From Dactylosporangium aurantiacum (GTDB lineage Bacteria > Actinomycetota > Actinomycetes > Mycobacteriales > Micromonosporaceae), in NCBI RefSeq assembly GCF_000716715.1, contig NZ_JNYJ01000010.1, forward strand, positions 1 to 64,000: a stretch of DNA of 64,000 nucleotides, read 5' to 3'. This document shows positions 1 through 8,888 of the stretch, piece after piece. Below the pieces are notes generated by a model. It worked only from the letters and a program-made list of their open reading frames with translations, was not told the origin of the DNA and ran no database searches. Each line of letters starts with the position of its first letter. The first letter of the stretch is position 1. A program made the position numbers and the translations under genes.

Positions 1-111
1 GGCGAGTCAGTGACCCTCCACGTCACCGGCACCAACCTGCCCACCCCAGACGACCCCGCCTGGCGCACCGCCCCCGCACTGCGCACCGCCAACGACCTCG
101 TCACGCCCTGA
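1..111 (+). CDS. 3' end of a probable beta-mannosidase-like glycoside hydrolase (partial)
   Basis: Only the last 36 codons are in the window, reading in frame 1 to a TGA at 109-111. The tail (VTLHVTGTNLP..., ending LRTANDLVTP) looks like the terminal beta-sandwich of GH2-type beta-mannosidases. The next gene, 20 bases downstream on the same strand, is a secreted mannanase, so a mannan-degrading pair (endo-mannanase plus exo-mannosidase) is likely. The family call rests on a short fragment and on context, so it is tentative. Confidence 0.45.
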   Translation, partial: GESVTLHVTGTNLPTPDDPAWRTAPALRTANDLVTP

Positions 112-131
112 CCCCCGCAGGAAGGCGAACG

Positions 132-2096
132 ATGATCAGACGCATCCTCGCCGTGTGCGCCGGGCTCGCCGTCATGGCGAGCGCCGGCGCCGCGTCCGCG
201 AACCCCCGCCACGACGGCTTCGTCACGCGCCACGGCGCCGACCTCACCCTCGACGGCAGGCAGTTCCGCTTCGCCGGGTCCAACAACTACTACCTGATGT
301 ACCGCTCCCCGGCGATGGTCGACGACGTGTTCGCCGACGCGGCCGGCGCCGGGTTCAACGTCATGCGGACCTGGGGTTTCCTGGACATCGGCAACCAGGA
401 CGACACCGGGTCCGTGCACCACAAGGAGAACGGCGTCTACTTCCAGTACTGGGACGGCACCCGCCCCGCGTACAACGACGGCGCCGACGGGCTGCAGCAC
501 CTCGACCAGGTCGTCAAGTCCGCCCGGGACAAGGGCGTCAAGCTCGTCATCCCGCTCACGAACAACTGGAGCGCGTTCGGCGGCATGGACCAGTACGTGC
601 GCTGGCGCGGCGGCACCCACCACGACGACTTCTACACCGACCCCGTCATCCGCGGCTGGTACAAGGACTGGATCAGCCACGTGCTGAACCGCACGAACAG
701 CCTCACCGGCGTCAAGTACAAGGACGACCCCACCATCATGGCGTGGGAGCTGGCGAACGAGCCCCGCTGCGGCGGATCCGGCGTCTACCCGCGCTCGGCC
801 ACCTGCACGGACACCACGATCACCGCATGGGCCGCGGACATCAGCGCGCACATCGACGCCGTGGACGGCCGGCACCTCGTCAGCCCCGGCGACGAGGGCT
901 TCCTGTGCACCGACCGCGCCGGCACCGACTTCACGCTCAACTGCGCCGACGGCGTCGACTCGGCCGCCCTGGCCGCGCTGCCCGCGATCGACTTCATGTC
1001 GTTCCACCTGTACCCGGACCACTGGAACAAGGACCCGGCGTGGGGGACCGGCTGGATCAGCAGCCACGTCCGCCTCGCCGACCGGCTCCGCAAACCCGTG
1101 CTGCTCGGCGAGTTCGGGCTGCTGGACAAGGCCACCCGCAACGTCGTGTACCAGCAGTGGACCGACGCCGCGGTGCGCGCCGGCATCGACGGCTTCCTGT
1201 ACTGGATCCTGTCCGGCGTCCAGGACGACGGCACCGACTACCCCGACTACGACGGCTTCACCGTCTACTGCCCGAGCCCCGTGTGCACCACGATCGCCAA
1301 CGCCGGTGACGAGCTGCGCCGCGGGCAGCGGTCCCGGCCACCGGTCGCCGACCACGACACCGCCCAGACCCTGCGCGACGAGCCGGTGACGCTGACCCCG
1401 GCGGCCAACGACATCGCCTACCGCAGCAAGGTCAAGCCGTCCACGATCGACCTCGACCCGGCCGCCGCCGGCCAGCAGACGACGGTGACGGTGCCGGGCG
1501 GCGCGTTCCGCCTCGACGGCGGGGTGGTCACGTTCACCCCGGCGGCCGGGTTCGTGGGCCGGGCCGTGGCCTCGTACACCATCCGCGACCAGGCGGGACG
1601 CACGTCGAACCCGGCGGAGCTGCGGGTCACCGTGAAGAACCGCCCCGGGGACGCGCTGGTCCTCGCGTCGTTCGAGACCGGCACCGAAGGCTGGGCACCG
1701 GCGAGCTGGCAGGCCGACGCGGGCACCGTAGCGCAGACGACCGAGTTCCACCCCGACGGCGCCGCGGGCCTGCGGATCACCACCGCCGACGGCGGCTGGT
1801 TCGGCGTCGCCGGCCTGCCCGAGCCCGTCGACCTGTCCGGCAGGTCCGTGCTGCGGTACGAGCTGCGCACCGGCGCGACCGGCACCTCGTACAGCATCGC
1901 GGTGCAGACCGGCGACGCCTGGACCTGGTGCCAGTCCACCTGGGGCTACGCCGGCGCGGCGACCACCACCACCGTCGAGGTCGACCTGGGCACCGCCATG
2001 TCCTGCGACGCGGCCGCCCTGGCCGACGTCCGCGCCGTCTACCTCTGGTTCGACGGCAACGGCGTCCACGACATCGACCACCTGCGCGCCCAGTAG
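132..2096 (+). CDS. Secreted GH5-type endo-1,4-beta-mannosidase with Ig-like and carbohydrate-binding domains
   Basis: Predicted to hydrolyse internal beta-1,4-mannosidic bonds of mannans outside the cell. The 654-aa product starts with a signal peptide (MIRRILAV..., cleavage near ASA-NP at residue 24). The catalytic (beta/alpha)8 domain covers about 25-400: acid/base Glu210 in WELANEP and nucleophile Glu327 in LLGEFG. An Ig/cadherin-like beta domain follows (about 405-500), then a C-terminal jelly-roll module (about 510-654) resembling mannan-binding CBMs. An AGGAAGG-type Shine-Dalgarno (about 119-126) precedes the ATG. It follows a beta-mannosidase-like tail gene, and a hairpin lies just after the stop. 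The domain order is ordinary for actinomycete mannanases. Confidence 0.9.
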   Translation: MIRRILAVCAGLAVMASAGAASANPRHDGFVTRHGADLTLDGRQFRFAGSNNYYLMYRSPAMVDDVFADAAGAGFNVMRTWGFLDIGNQDDTGSVHHKENGVYFQYWDGTRPAYNDGADGLQHLDQVVKSARDKGVKLVIPLTNNWSAFGGMDQYVRWRGGTHHDDFYTDPVIRGWYKDWISHVLNRTNSLTGVKYKDDPTIMAWELANEPRCGGSGVYPRSATCTDTTITAWAADISAHIDAVDGRHLVSPGDEGFLCTDRAGTDFTLNCADGVDSAALAALPAIDFMSFHLYPDHWNKDPAWGTGWISSHVRLADRLRKPVLLGEFGLLDKATRNVVYQQWTDAAVRAGIDGFLYWILSGVQDDGTDYPDYDGFTVYCPSPVCTTIANAGDELRRGQRSRPPVADHDTAQTLRDEPVTLTPAANDIAYRSKVKPSTIDLDPAAAGQQTTVTVPGGAFRLDGGVVTFTPAAGFVGRAVASYTIRDQAGRTSNPAELRVTVKNRPGDALVLASFETGTEGWAPASWQADAGTVAQTTEFHPDGAAGLRITTADGGWFGVAGLPEPVDLSGRSVLRYELRTGATGTSYSIAVQTGDAWTWCQSTWGYAGAATTTTVEVDLGTAMSCDAAALADVRAVYLWFDGNGVHDIDHLRAQ

Positions 2097-2102
2097 CCGA
2101 CC

Positions 2103-2146
2103 GGCCCGGGCGGGTGTCCACACGAGATGGACGGCCGCCCGGGGCC
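2103..2146 (+). terminator. Probable terminator after the mannanase gene
   Basis: Inverted repeat CCCGGGCGG (2105-2113) and CCGCCCGGG (2135-2143) around a 21-nt loop, starting 8 bases after the mannanase stop. There is no T-run, as is usual in actinomycetes. Confidence 0.5.
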
Positions 2147-2166
2147 TCGGCCCCGCTTGATGACGC

Positions 2167-2445
2167 TCCCGCGGCGGCAAGCCTCAGCAGGTGCCCGGTC
2201 TGCGGGTCCAGCGCGGCCGTCGGCTCGTCCAGGACGCTGAGCGGCGCGCCGTCGCGCAGCAACGCCCGGGCCGGCGCGAGCTGCTGCCACTCGCCGCCGG
2301 ACGGCTCCACGCCGCCCTGCCAGGACAGGCCCAGCTGGGTGTCCGTCCCGGCCGGCAACCGGGCCACGAACCCGGCGTCGACCCGGTCCAGCGCGGCACG
2401 GACCGCCGCGGCGTCCAGGTGAGCGCCGTGGACCAGGACGAAGGG
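2167..2445 (-). pseudogene. Remnant of an ABC transporter ATP-binding domain
   Basis: Reading on the minus strand from about 2445 to 2167, an open stretch encodes the second half of an ABC ATPase. It has a D-loop-type helix (FVARLPAGTDTQLG), a signature region (VEPSGGEWQQLAPARALLRD) and a Walker B/D-loop (LSVLDEPTAALDPQT). No Walker A motif, membrane domain or start signal lies upstream, where the LacI-type gene begins its 3' end, and the frame runs on into antisense of the mannanase. The composition matches multidrug-type ABC exporters with a GGVE-x-SGGQWQ signature. It is best read as a decayed or truncated gene left by a rearrangement. Confidence 0.6.
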
Positions 2446-2470
2446 CCGGATAGCCGCGCCCGCTGGCGGC

Positions 2471-3562
2471 TCAGCCGCGGTCGGCGGCGCGCGGCACGCC
2501 GGTGGAGCCGCGCACAACCAGCTCCGGGCCGAACAGGTACTCCGCCGGCGGCAGTCCCTGGCCGCGGATCTCGTCGATCATCGCCCGGACCGCCGCGTTC
2601 GACATGTCGATCACCGGCTGGCGCACGGTGGTCAGCGGCGGGTTGGTGAAGGGGATCAGCGGCGAGTCGTCGAACCCCACCACCGACACGTCCCGCGGCA
2701 CGGACAGCCCGGCCGCCTGGGCCGCGCGGACCGCGCCCAGCGCCATCAGGTCCGACGCGCAGACCAGCCCGGTGGCACCGCGGTCGAGCAGCCGGGTCGC
2801 GGCGGCGTGCCCGCCCTCCACGGTGAACCACATCGACAGCTCGACCAGCTCCGCCAGCCCGTGGGCCCGCATCTGCTCCCGGTAGCCGGCCAGCTTGCGC
2901 TGCACGGGCACGAACCGCTCCGGGCCGCTGAGCAGCCCGATCCGCCGGTGCCCGAGCGACACCAGGTGCGACACGGCCAGCCGGCTCGCGGCCCGGTCGT
3001 CGCAGGAGACGAACGGCGCGTCCACGCCCGGCAGGTATCCGTTGATCAGCACGATCGGCAGGGACCGGTCGACCAGGTCGCGGTACCGCTGCGGGCTGCT
3101 GGTCGAGTCCGCGTGCCTGCCGGACACGAAGATGATCCCGGCGACGGCCCGCTCCAGCAGCATCTCGACATACTGGTCCTCGGACACGCCGCCGGCGGTG
3201 CGTGAGCACAGCACGGCCGTGGCGCCGTGCTGCGCCAGCGCGGACTCGATCGCCTGGGCGAACAGCGGGAAGACCGGGTTCTCCAGCTCGGGCGTCACCA
3301 GCCCGACCAGCTCGGTGCCGCGCTTGCGCAGCCGGTCCGGCCGCTCGAAGCCGAGCACGTCCAGCGCCGTCAGCACCGCCCGGCGGGTGTCCGGGCTGAC
3401 GCCCGAGCGGTCGTTGAGGACGCGGGACACCGTCGCCTCGCTCACCTGCGCCTGGCGGGCGATGTCGGTGAGCCGGACCCTGCCGCCCGCCGGCGTGTCG
3501 CGGGCACCGGACGACACGGGGTGCCGGCCGGGTGCTGGACCGGCGGTCGCGGGGGAGCGCAT
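2471..3562 (-). CDS. LacI-family transcriptional regulator
   Basis: A 363-aa sugar-responsive repressor. The N-terminal helix-turn-helix (VRLTDIARQAQVSEATVSRV, about residues 29-48) and hinge are followed by a periplasmic-binding-protein-like sensor domain ending VVGFDDSPLIPFTNPPLTTV and LVVRGSTG, all standard for the family. I chose the ATG at 3562, which leaves about 28 residues before the HTH. An upstream in-frame start at 3676 would add a low-complexity Arg-rich stretch. It sits between mannan-utilisation genes and a divergent PfkB kinase, so it probably controls one or both. The effector is unknown. The 246-bp space to the kinase gene would hold its operator. Confidence 0.9.
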   Translation of the reverse strand: MRSPATAGPAPGRHPVSSGARDTPAGGRVRLTDIARQAQVSEATVSRVLNDRSGVSPDTRRAVLTALDVLGFERPDRLRKRGTELVGLVTPELENPVFPLFAQAIESALAQHGATAVLCSRTAGGVSEDQYVEMLLERAVAGIIFVSGRHADSTSSPQRYRDLVDRSLPIVLINGYLPGVDAPFVSCDDRAASRLAVSHLVSLGHRRIGLLSGPERFVPVQRKLAGYREQMRAHGLAELVELSMWFTVEGGHAAATRLLDRGATGLVCASDLMALGAVRAAQAAGLSVPRDVSVVGFDDSPLIPFTNPPLTTVRQPVIDMSNAAVRAMIDEIRGQGLPPAEYLFGPELVVRGSTGVPRAADRG

Positions 3563-3808
3563 AAGGGATTCTAGCCAGCGCGGGCTCCTCCCCGTGGTCC
3601 GTGCGGCGCCGTTCCGGCGCCGTCTCCGGGGCCGCTTGCAGGGCCGGTTCCGCGGCAGCCGGGCCGGATGCCGCACACCGGCCGCGCTGCCGGCCGGTGG
3701 GCAGGGGCGGCGGACGGGCCGGCTCGCCGCCGACCGGCTCGAGCCGCGTCCGGGCCGCGCCGTAGCGTGCGGTTACCACCCGATCCGTGCGACAACCGAG
3801 GAGCCCCG

Positions 3809-4738
3809 GTGAGCCCTGAAATCGACGTGCTGGTCCTGGGCGGGGCCGGCGTGGACACCATCGTCTCCGTGCCGCAGCTGCCGCTGCCGTTCGCGGACAG
3901 CTACCTGGTGCCCGCGGTGGAGACCCGGGCCGGGCAGACCGGCGACTTCATCAGCCTCGGCCTGCACGCGCTGGGCCTGCGGGTGCACCACATCGACCTG
4001 GTCGGCGACGACCACCACGGCGACCTGGTCCGCGCCCTGCACCGCGACCGGGGCATCCCGCTGACGACCGCGCCGATGCCGAGCGGCACCCGCCGCGCGG
4101 TGAACCTGGTCGGGCCCGACGGCCGCCGCATGTCACTGTACGACCAGACCCGCGGCGGCGGGGACGGCCCGCTTCCCCCGGACACGGTGCGGTCGCTGGC
4201 GAAGGCCAGCCGGCACGCCCACGTGTCCATCACGTACCCCTGCGGGCTCGCGCTGCCCGCGCTGCGGCGGGAGGGCCTGACGATCTCCACCGACCTGCAC
4301 AACTGGGACGGGGCCAATCCGTACCACGAGACGTTCGCGTTCGACGCCGACGTGGTGTTCGTGTCCGTCGCCGCGCTGGCCGACCCGGAGCGCACCATGC
4401 GGCGGATCGTGGAGCTGGGCCGGGCCCGGATCGTCGTGGCCACCGCCGGCGCCGACGGTGCCTACCTGCTCACCGGCGGCGAGCTGACACACGTCGCGGT
4501 GGCCACGCCGCCCGCGCCGGTGGTCGACTCCAACGGCGCCGGTGACGCCTTCGCCGCCGGGTTCCTCTTCGGCTGGCTCGCCGGGGAACCACCGCTGCGG
4601 TGCGCCGCGTACGGTGCCGTCGCCGGCGCGTACGCCTGCACGGTGCCGGCGACCGTTGTCGACGCCATCGGCCGGGAGGCGCTGCTCGCCGCGGCCGGCG
4701 ACGGCGCCGCGGCCGGCGACGCGCGGGGCGAGCGGTGA
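3809..4738 (+). CDS. PfkB-family carbohydrate kinase
   Basis: A 309-aa ribokinase-fold sugar kinase, expected to phosphorylate a sugar or sugar derivative with ATP in the cytoplasm. The family's C-terminal signature is present as VVDSNGAGDAFAAGFLFGW, with Asp246 as the catalytic base. The N-terminal GGAGVD glycine motif is also clear. The GTG at 3809 has a GAGGAG Shine-Dalgarno 5 bases upstream (3798-3803); an in-frame ATG at 3668 only adds a low-complexity extension. It is divergent from the LacI-type regulator, its likely controller. The exact substrate cannot be read from the sequence. Confidence 0.88.
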   Translation: MSPEIDVLVLGGAGVDTIVSVPQLPLPFADSYLVPAVETRAGQTGDFISLGLHALGLRVHHIDLVGDDHHGDLVRALHRDRGIPLTTAPMPSGTRRAVNLVGPDGRRMSLYDQTRGGGDGPLPPDTVRSLAKASRHAHVSITYPCGLALPALRREGLTISTDLHNWDGANPYHETFAFDADVVFVSVAALADPERTMRRIVELGRARIVVATAGADGAYLLTGGELTHVAVATPPAPVVDSNGAGDAFAAGFLFGWLAGEPPLRCAAYGAVAGAYACTVPATVVDAIGREALLAAAGDGAAAGDARGER

Positions 4739-4916
4739 CCGCTTCGCCGTGCCCGCCCTCGGCGGCGTGGCGGGCCGCGTGCCGGCCGCGCGGCTGGTGA
4801 GGACCGGCCCGGGGCGGCGGCCGCGTCCTCGGCGGCCCGTCCCGCGTCGACGGGGTGCTGGCACACGTCGGGCTCCGACGCCCCGCGACCCGCGGGCATC
4901 GTTCGCCGGGTGTGGT

Positions 4917-6275
4917 TCACCGCCCGGGGCGCGGCCCATCCGTAGGGCGGCGGTGCGGCGTGGGTGGACGCGGGCGGTCAGTAGCGGCGGCGAGCTCGTT
5001 GGCGAGCTCGAGGTACTCCTCCGCGCAGGCGCGGGCGATCGCGGCGACGATGTACGCGCAGTGCGGCGGGATCGCCGCCGCGGCGGCGTCGGCGTTGCGC
5101 AGGCTGCTGGTCCACCGGTCCAGCGTCCGGACCAGGTCCTGGCCGTCGCCGGAGCGCAGGGCGGGGTGCCCGCGCAGCTCCTCGATGGCGTCGCGGCGCT
5201 CGTCGGGCCGGACCGGCGCCACGGCGGCCCGGGCGGCGGGCGGCGGGATCCGCACCGCGGCGGGTCCGATCCTCGGTGGCCTCGCGGCAGCCAGGCGTGC
5301 ACCGGCCTGACCGGCTGCGGGCGCCCCGCTACCGGGCCCACCCGCCGTCGCCCGTGTGCCGTCCGGCACGGTCATACGCACAGCTGACGTCGTGCCCGCC
5401 GCCGACGTCGTGCCCTTCTGCACCGTCATGCCCTTTGGCGCCGTCGCGCGGGCCGGTGCTGTCGCGCGGGCCGGTGCTGTCGCGCGGGCCGGTGCCGTCG
5501 CGCGGGCCGGTGCCGTCGTGCCCGCCGGTGCTGTCGCGCGGGCCGGTGCTGTCGCGCGGGCCGGGACGCCGGTGCCGGTGGCCGTCGTGCGGGCCGGCGC
5601 GGCAGTGCCGGTGGGCGGTGCGGCGCCGGTGGGCGGTGCGGCGCCGGCGAGCGCGAGCTGGTCGCGCACCGCCTTGGCGGTCGCGGGGGACACGCCCGCG
5701 ACCCGCGCGATCTCCCGCAGGGAGGCGTCCGGCTGCGCGGTGATGGCCTCGACCGCCCGGCGGCGGCCCGGACCGGCGTCCACCGGCCTGAGCCGGCCGT
5801 CCCGCCCGCGCCGCTTCTGCTCCTGCGCGGTGCCGGCGGCGGCGCGGGCGCGCAGCCGCTTCACGGTCCTGGCCGACAGGCCGCTCGCCGCCGCGATCGC
5901 CCGGTCGGACCACGACGGGCGCAGCACGGCGATGCGGGCCGCGGCGGCCTCGCGGTCCGCCAGGGACAGCGGCAGGCCGTGCGCCACGTTGGCCTGGACG
6001 CCGGCGAGGAACGCCTCGTCGTCGGTGCCGTCGAAGAACCGCACCCCGATCCGGTCGGCGCCGCGCGACTCGGCCGCGCGGAGGCGGTGCCAGCCATCGA
6101 TCACCTTCATTGTTGATCGATGCACGAGAATCGGCGGCAGCTCGTCGTCGAGCTGTGCCAGCAGCCGCACGTGCTCAAGGTCCACATCACCCGCGCGAGG
6201 CGAGTCGCCACGTGTCAATTTGCTGGTCAGCACATATTCGACCGGCGGCGGACCGGCATCGCGGGAGGGCGACAT
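4917..6275 (-). CDS. StrR-type (ParB-like) pathway-specific activator with a repeat-expanded linker
   Basis: Member of the StrR/Bbr group, DNA-binding activators of aminoglycoside and glycopeptide gene clusters. The N-terminal ParB/KorB-like domain shows the family signature (LPPILVHRSTMKVIDGWHRL, then [16 protein letters not shown]). It is followed by a helix-turn-helix (WSDRAIAAASGLSARTVKRL) and the [10 protein letters not shown] segment. Of 452 residues, about 225-320 form an Ala/Thr/Pro/Arg-rich linker made of hexapeptide repeats, absent from the neighbouring paralogue; StrR itself is about 350 aa. The C-terminal conserved domain resumes afterwards. ATG 6275 was chosen because conservation begins soon after it. 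It is divergent from a second StrR-type gene across a 176-bp promoter region. Confidence 0.85.
   Translation of the reverse strand: MSPSRDAGPPPVEYVLTSKLTRGDSPRAGDVDLEHVRLLAQLDDELPPILVHRSTMKVIDGWHRLRAAESRGADRIGVRFFDGTDDEAFLAGVQANVAHGLPLSLADREAAAARIAVLRPSWSDRAIAAASGLSARTVKRLRARAAAGTAQEQKRRGRDGRLRPVDAGPGRRRAVEAITAQPDASLREIARVAGVSPATAKAVRDQLALAGAAPPTGAAPPTGTAAPARTTATGTGVPARATAPARATAPAGTTAPARATAPARATAPARATAPARATAPKGMTVQKGTTSAAGTTSAVRMTVPDGTRATAGGPGSGAPAAGQAGARLAAARPPRIGPAAVRIPPPAARAAVAPVRPDERRDAIEELRGHPALRSGDGQDLVRTLDRWTSSLRNADAAAAAIPPHCAYIVAAIARACAEEYLELANELAAATDRPRPPTPHRRPTDGPRPGR
5443..5566. repeat. 18-bp tandem repeat array (about 6.9 copies) inside the StrR-type gene
   Basis: Units of gtcgcgcgggccggtgct and close variants repeat at 5443, 5461, 5479, 5497, 5515, 5533 and 5551, with degenerate copies on both sides. 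Each unit encodes a hexapeptide of the type ATAPAR in the minus-strand gene, so copy-number change keeps the frame. It extends the linker between the DNA-binding and C-terminal domains. Confidence 0.95.
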
Positions 6276-6359
6276 TGCTGAGACTGTACGGGAAGCGCGC
6301 CCCGCTCGATGCCCCGTTGCGGCGACGGCTGTCCGAATTTCCGGATGGCAGTCAAGTAA

Positions 6360-6388
6360 TTGCCGACAATGATCCGCGCCGCTAGCAT
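6360..6388 (+). promoter_or_regulatory. Vegetative-type promoter of the second StrR-type gene
   Basis: TTGCCG (6360-6365), 17-bp spacer, TAGCAT (6383-6388). Predicted transcription start is near 6395, giving a leader of about 57 nt. Confidence 0.55.
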
Positions 6389-6398
6389 CGGCGCCAGT

Positions 6399-6426
6399 CG
6401 GCGCGACGAAGGTCAATGTCGCGCCG
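6399..6426. promoter_or_regulatory. Inverted repeat (9-10-9) in the leader of the second StrR-type gene
   Basis: CGGCGCGAC (6399-6407) and GTCGCGCCG (6418-6426) are perfectly complementary with a 10-bp spacer, just downstream of the predicted start site. The spacing is close to the 9-N11-9 geometry of StrR operators but the bases differ, so it could be an autoregulatory site or an RNA hairpin. Confidence 0.45.
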
Positions 6427-6451
6427 TCCACGGGGGAACACGGAGGTCGTC

Positions 6452-7435
6452 ATGCGCATCACTGCGCCCTCATCCGACCGACACCGATCACGCGACCAGG
6501 GGCACCAGCCGGCGGGGGACCGGCCGGCGGTGAGCGTCGCGCTGGACAGCCTGCTGGCCGCCGACACGCCACGCCTGCGGGGTGTCGACGAGGCGCATGT
6601 CCAGGCGCTGGCCGAGTCGCCGCGCCGGCTGCCGCCGATCCTGGTCGAGGCCGCCACGATGCGGATCATCGACGGCACCCACCGGGTCCGGGCCGCCCGG
6701 CTGCGCGGCCTGGCACACATCGACGCCCACCTGGTCGAGGTGCCGCCGGACGCGGCGTTCGTGCTGGCCGTGCGGGCCAACGTGGCACACGGCCTGCCCC
6801 TGTCGCCGGCCGAGCGGCGCGAGGCGGCGGCGCGCATCATCGACAGCCATCCGGACTGGTCGGACCGCACGATCGCGGAGCTGTCCGGGCTCGCCGCCCG
6901 GACCGTCACGGCCGTGCGCCGCCGGTCCGGCGCCCGGCCCACGACCCACCGGATCGGCCACGACGGCCGGCTGCGCCCCGTCGACGCCGTCGACGGGCGG
7001 CTGCGCGCGGCGCTCGTCCTCGCCGAGCGGCCGACCGCGTCGCTGCGGGACCTCGCGCTCGCCGCCGGGGTCGCGCCAGCCACGGCCCGGGACGTCCGCC
7101 GGCGCCTCGAGCGGGGAGAGGACCCGGTGCCGCCGCGGCTGCGCTCCGAATCGCGTCGGGGCGGCGCCGGGCCGGCCGCCATGGCCGGGCAGGACCTGCG
7201 CAAGGCGCTGGACGGTCTGGCGCGGGACCCGTCGCTGCGGCTCACCGACTCCGGGCGCGCGGTGCTGCGCTGGATCGGCGTCATCACGGCGCTGCCGGAC
7301 CGCTGGCGCACCATGCTGCCGTCGATCCCGGGCGAGTGCGGCGACGCGGCCGCCCGGGTGGCCCGGGCGCACGCCCTCGAATGGCTGCGCTTCGCCGAGC
7401 AGCTGGAGCGGCATTGCTCCGTCGAGGCCGGCTGA
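6452..7435 (+). CDS. StrR-type (ParB-like) pathway-specific activator
   Basis: A 327-aa paralogue of the divergent gene and close to the normal size of StrR. The ParB-like domain ([36 protein letters not shown]) is followed by a helix-turn-helix ([20 protein letters not shown]), [11 protein letters not shown], and a second HTH-like segment ([20 protein letters not shown]). Proteins of this type bind GTTCGACTG-N11-CAGTCGAAC-like sites and switch on antibiotic clusters. The ATG at 6452 has GGAGG at 6442-6446. Only 55 bp separate it from the GH1 gene, so the two are probably cotranscribed. A near-consensus StrR operator lies at 24636-24664 in this window. Confidence 0.87.
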   Translation: MRITAPSSDRHRSRDQGHQPAGDRPAVSVALDSLLAADTPRLRGVDEAHVQALAESPRRLPPILVEAATMRIIDGTHRVRAARLRGLAHIDAHLVEVPPDAAFVLAVRANVAHGLPLSPAERREAAARIIDSHPDWSDRTIAELSGLAARTVTAVRRRSGARPTTHRIGHDGRLRPVDAVDGRLRAALVLAERPTASLRDLALAAGVAPATARDVRRRLERGEDPVPPRLRSESRRGGAGPAAMAGQDLRKALDGLARDPSLRLTDSGRAVLRWIGVITALPDRWRTMLPSIPGECGDAAARVARAHALEWLRFAEQLERHCSVEAG

Positions 7436-7490
7436 GCGGCGCGCGCCGCGCCGCCGGGCCAGTCCATTCCAACGATCCGATAGGTGTGCG

Positions 7491-8888
7491 ATGTCGAACC
7501 TGGGCGACGACCTTCCCGCGGAGCTGCTGCGGGAGCTTCCGGCGGGCTTCTTGTGGGGTGTCTCGACCGCCGCCTACCAGATCGAGGGATCCATCGCGGC
7601 GGACGGCCGGAGCGCGTCCATCTGGGACACGTTCGCGGGGACACCGGGCCGCATCCGCGGCGGCGACACGGCGGCCGTCGCCAGCGACCACTACCGGCGC
7701 TGGCCGCAGGACCTGCGGCTGCTGCAGGAGCTGGGGGTCGACGCCTACCGGTTCTCGGTGGCCTGGCCCCGGGTCATGCCCGACGGCGTCGGACGGGTCA
7801 ACCCCGCCGGCATCGACTTCTACGACCGGCTGGTGGACGAGCTGCTCGCCCAGGGCACGACGCCCGTGGTGACGCTCTACCACTGGGACCTGCCGCAGGT
7901 GCTGCAGGACCGGGGCGGCTGGCCCGAGCGGGCGACCGCGGAGGCGTTCGCCGAGTACGTCGCGGTCGTCGCCGCCCGGCTCGGCGACCGGGTGCCGCGC
8001 TGGATCACCGTGAGCGAGCCGATGTGCGTCTCCTGGCTGGGGCACCTGACCGGCGACATGGCACCCGGCGAGCGTGACCTCGTCCGGGCCGTGCGGGCCG
8101 GGCACCATACGCTGCTCGGCCACGGCCTCGCGGTCCAGGCCCTGCGGTCCGGCGCGGCGCTGCCGCCGTCGATCGGGCTGCACCACTTCCTCAGCCCGAT
8201 CGAGCCGGGCAGTGACCGCGACGAGGACGTCGCCGCCGCGCGGCGGGCCGACGGGCACCTCAACCGCTGGTGGCTCGACCCGATGTTCGGCCGCGGCTAC
8301 CCGGAGGACATGCTGCGGCTGTACGGTGTCGAACCGCCGGCCCTGCCCGGGGACGCCGACATCATCGCCGCGCCGGTGGACTTCCTCGGCGTCGCGTACT
8401 ACTACCGCCAGCTGGTGGTCGCCGACCCGGCCGGCGAGGTGCCCCACGCGCGGCAGCTGCCGGTGCCCGGCGCCGAGCAGACGGCGATGGGCTGGGAGGT
8501 CTGCCCGGACGGCCTGGAGCGGCTGCTCACCCGCGTCTGGCAGGACTACCGCCCGGCGTCGATCCTGGTGGCGGAGAACGGTTCGGCGTTCCCCGACGAG
8601 GTCGGCCCGGACGGTGCCGTCGAGGACCACCGCCGGGCCGCCTTCGTGCAGCGGCACGTCGCCGCGTGCGCCCGGGCCCGCGCCGCCGGCGTGCCGGTCG
8701 ACGGGTACTTCGCCTGGTCGCTGCTGGACAACTTCGAGTGGGGCGAGGGGTACAGCAAGCGCTTCGGCCTGGTGCACGTGGACTACGACACGCAGCGGCG
8801 GACGGTGAAGCGCAGCGGCCGGCACTACGCCGCGCTGATCGCGGCCCACCGCGCGCTCGACCTCAGCGCGGCTTCGCCGCCGCGGTGA
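7491..8888 (+). CDS. GH1 beta-glucosidase
   Basis: A 465-aa retaining beta-glycosidase of family GH1, cytoplasmic since no signal peptide is present. It opens with [14 protein letters not shown], typical of the family. The acid/base Glu176 lies in the motif TVSEPM (usually T-x-N-E-P; here Ser replaces Asn), and the nucleophile Glu362 lies in [10 protein letters not shown]-x-LLDNFEW near the end is the substrate-binding loop. Being directly behind a StrR-type activator, it could hydrolyse a glucosylated precursor or resistance form of the cluster product rather than serve nutrition; this is inference. Its 3' end overlaps the convergent MFS gene by 26 bp. Confidence 0.9.
   Translation: MSNLGDDLPAELLRELPAGFLWGVSTAAYQIEGSIAADGRSASIWDTFAGTPGRIRGGDTAAVASDHYRRWPQDLRLLQELGVDAYRFSVAWPRVMPDGVGRVNPAGIDFYDRLVDELLAQGTTPVVTLYHWDLPQVLQDRGGWPERATAEAFAEYVAVVAARLGDRVPRWITVSEPMCVSWLGHLTGDMAPGERDLVRAVRAGHHTLLGHGLAVQALRSGAALPPSIGLHHFLSPIEPGSDRDEDVAAARRADGHLNRWWLDPMFGRGYPEDMLRLYGVEPPALPGDADIIAAPVDFLGVAYYYRQLVVADPAGEVPHARQLPVPGAEQTAMGWEVCPDGLERLLTRVWQDYRPASILVAENGSAFPDEVGPDGAVEDHRRAAFVQRHVAACARARAAGVPVDGYFAWSLLDNFEWGEGYSKRFGLVHVDYDTQRRTVKRSGRHYAALIAAHRALDLSAASPPR

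Noticed and set aside
2184..3779. Long minus frame antisense or out of frame to the LacI gene
   Set aside because: Shadow frame; the frame 2471-3562 has the complete LacI domain order.
5443..5566. Regular repeats that could suggest a CRISPR array
   Set aside because: The 18-bp units are directly adjacent without unique spacers and keep the reading frame of the StrR-type gene; no cas genes are near.
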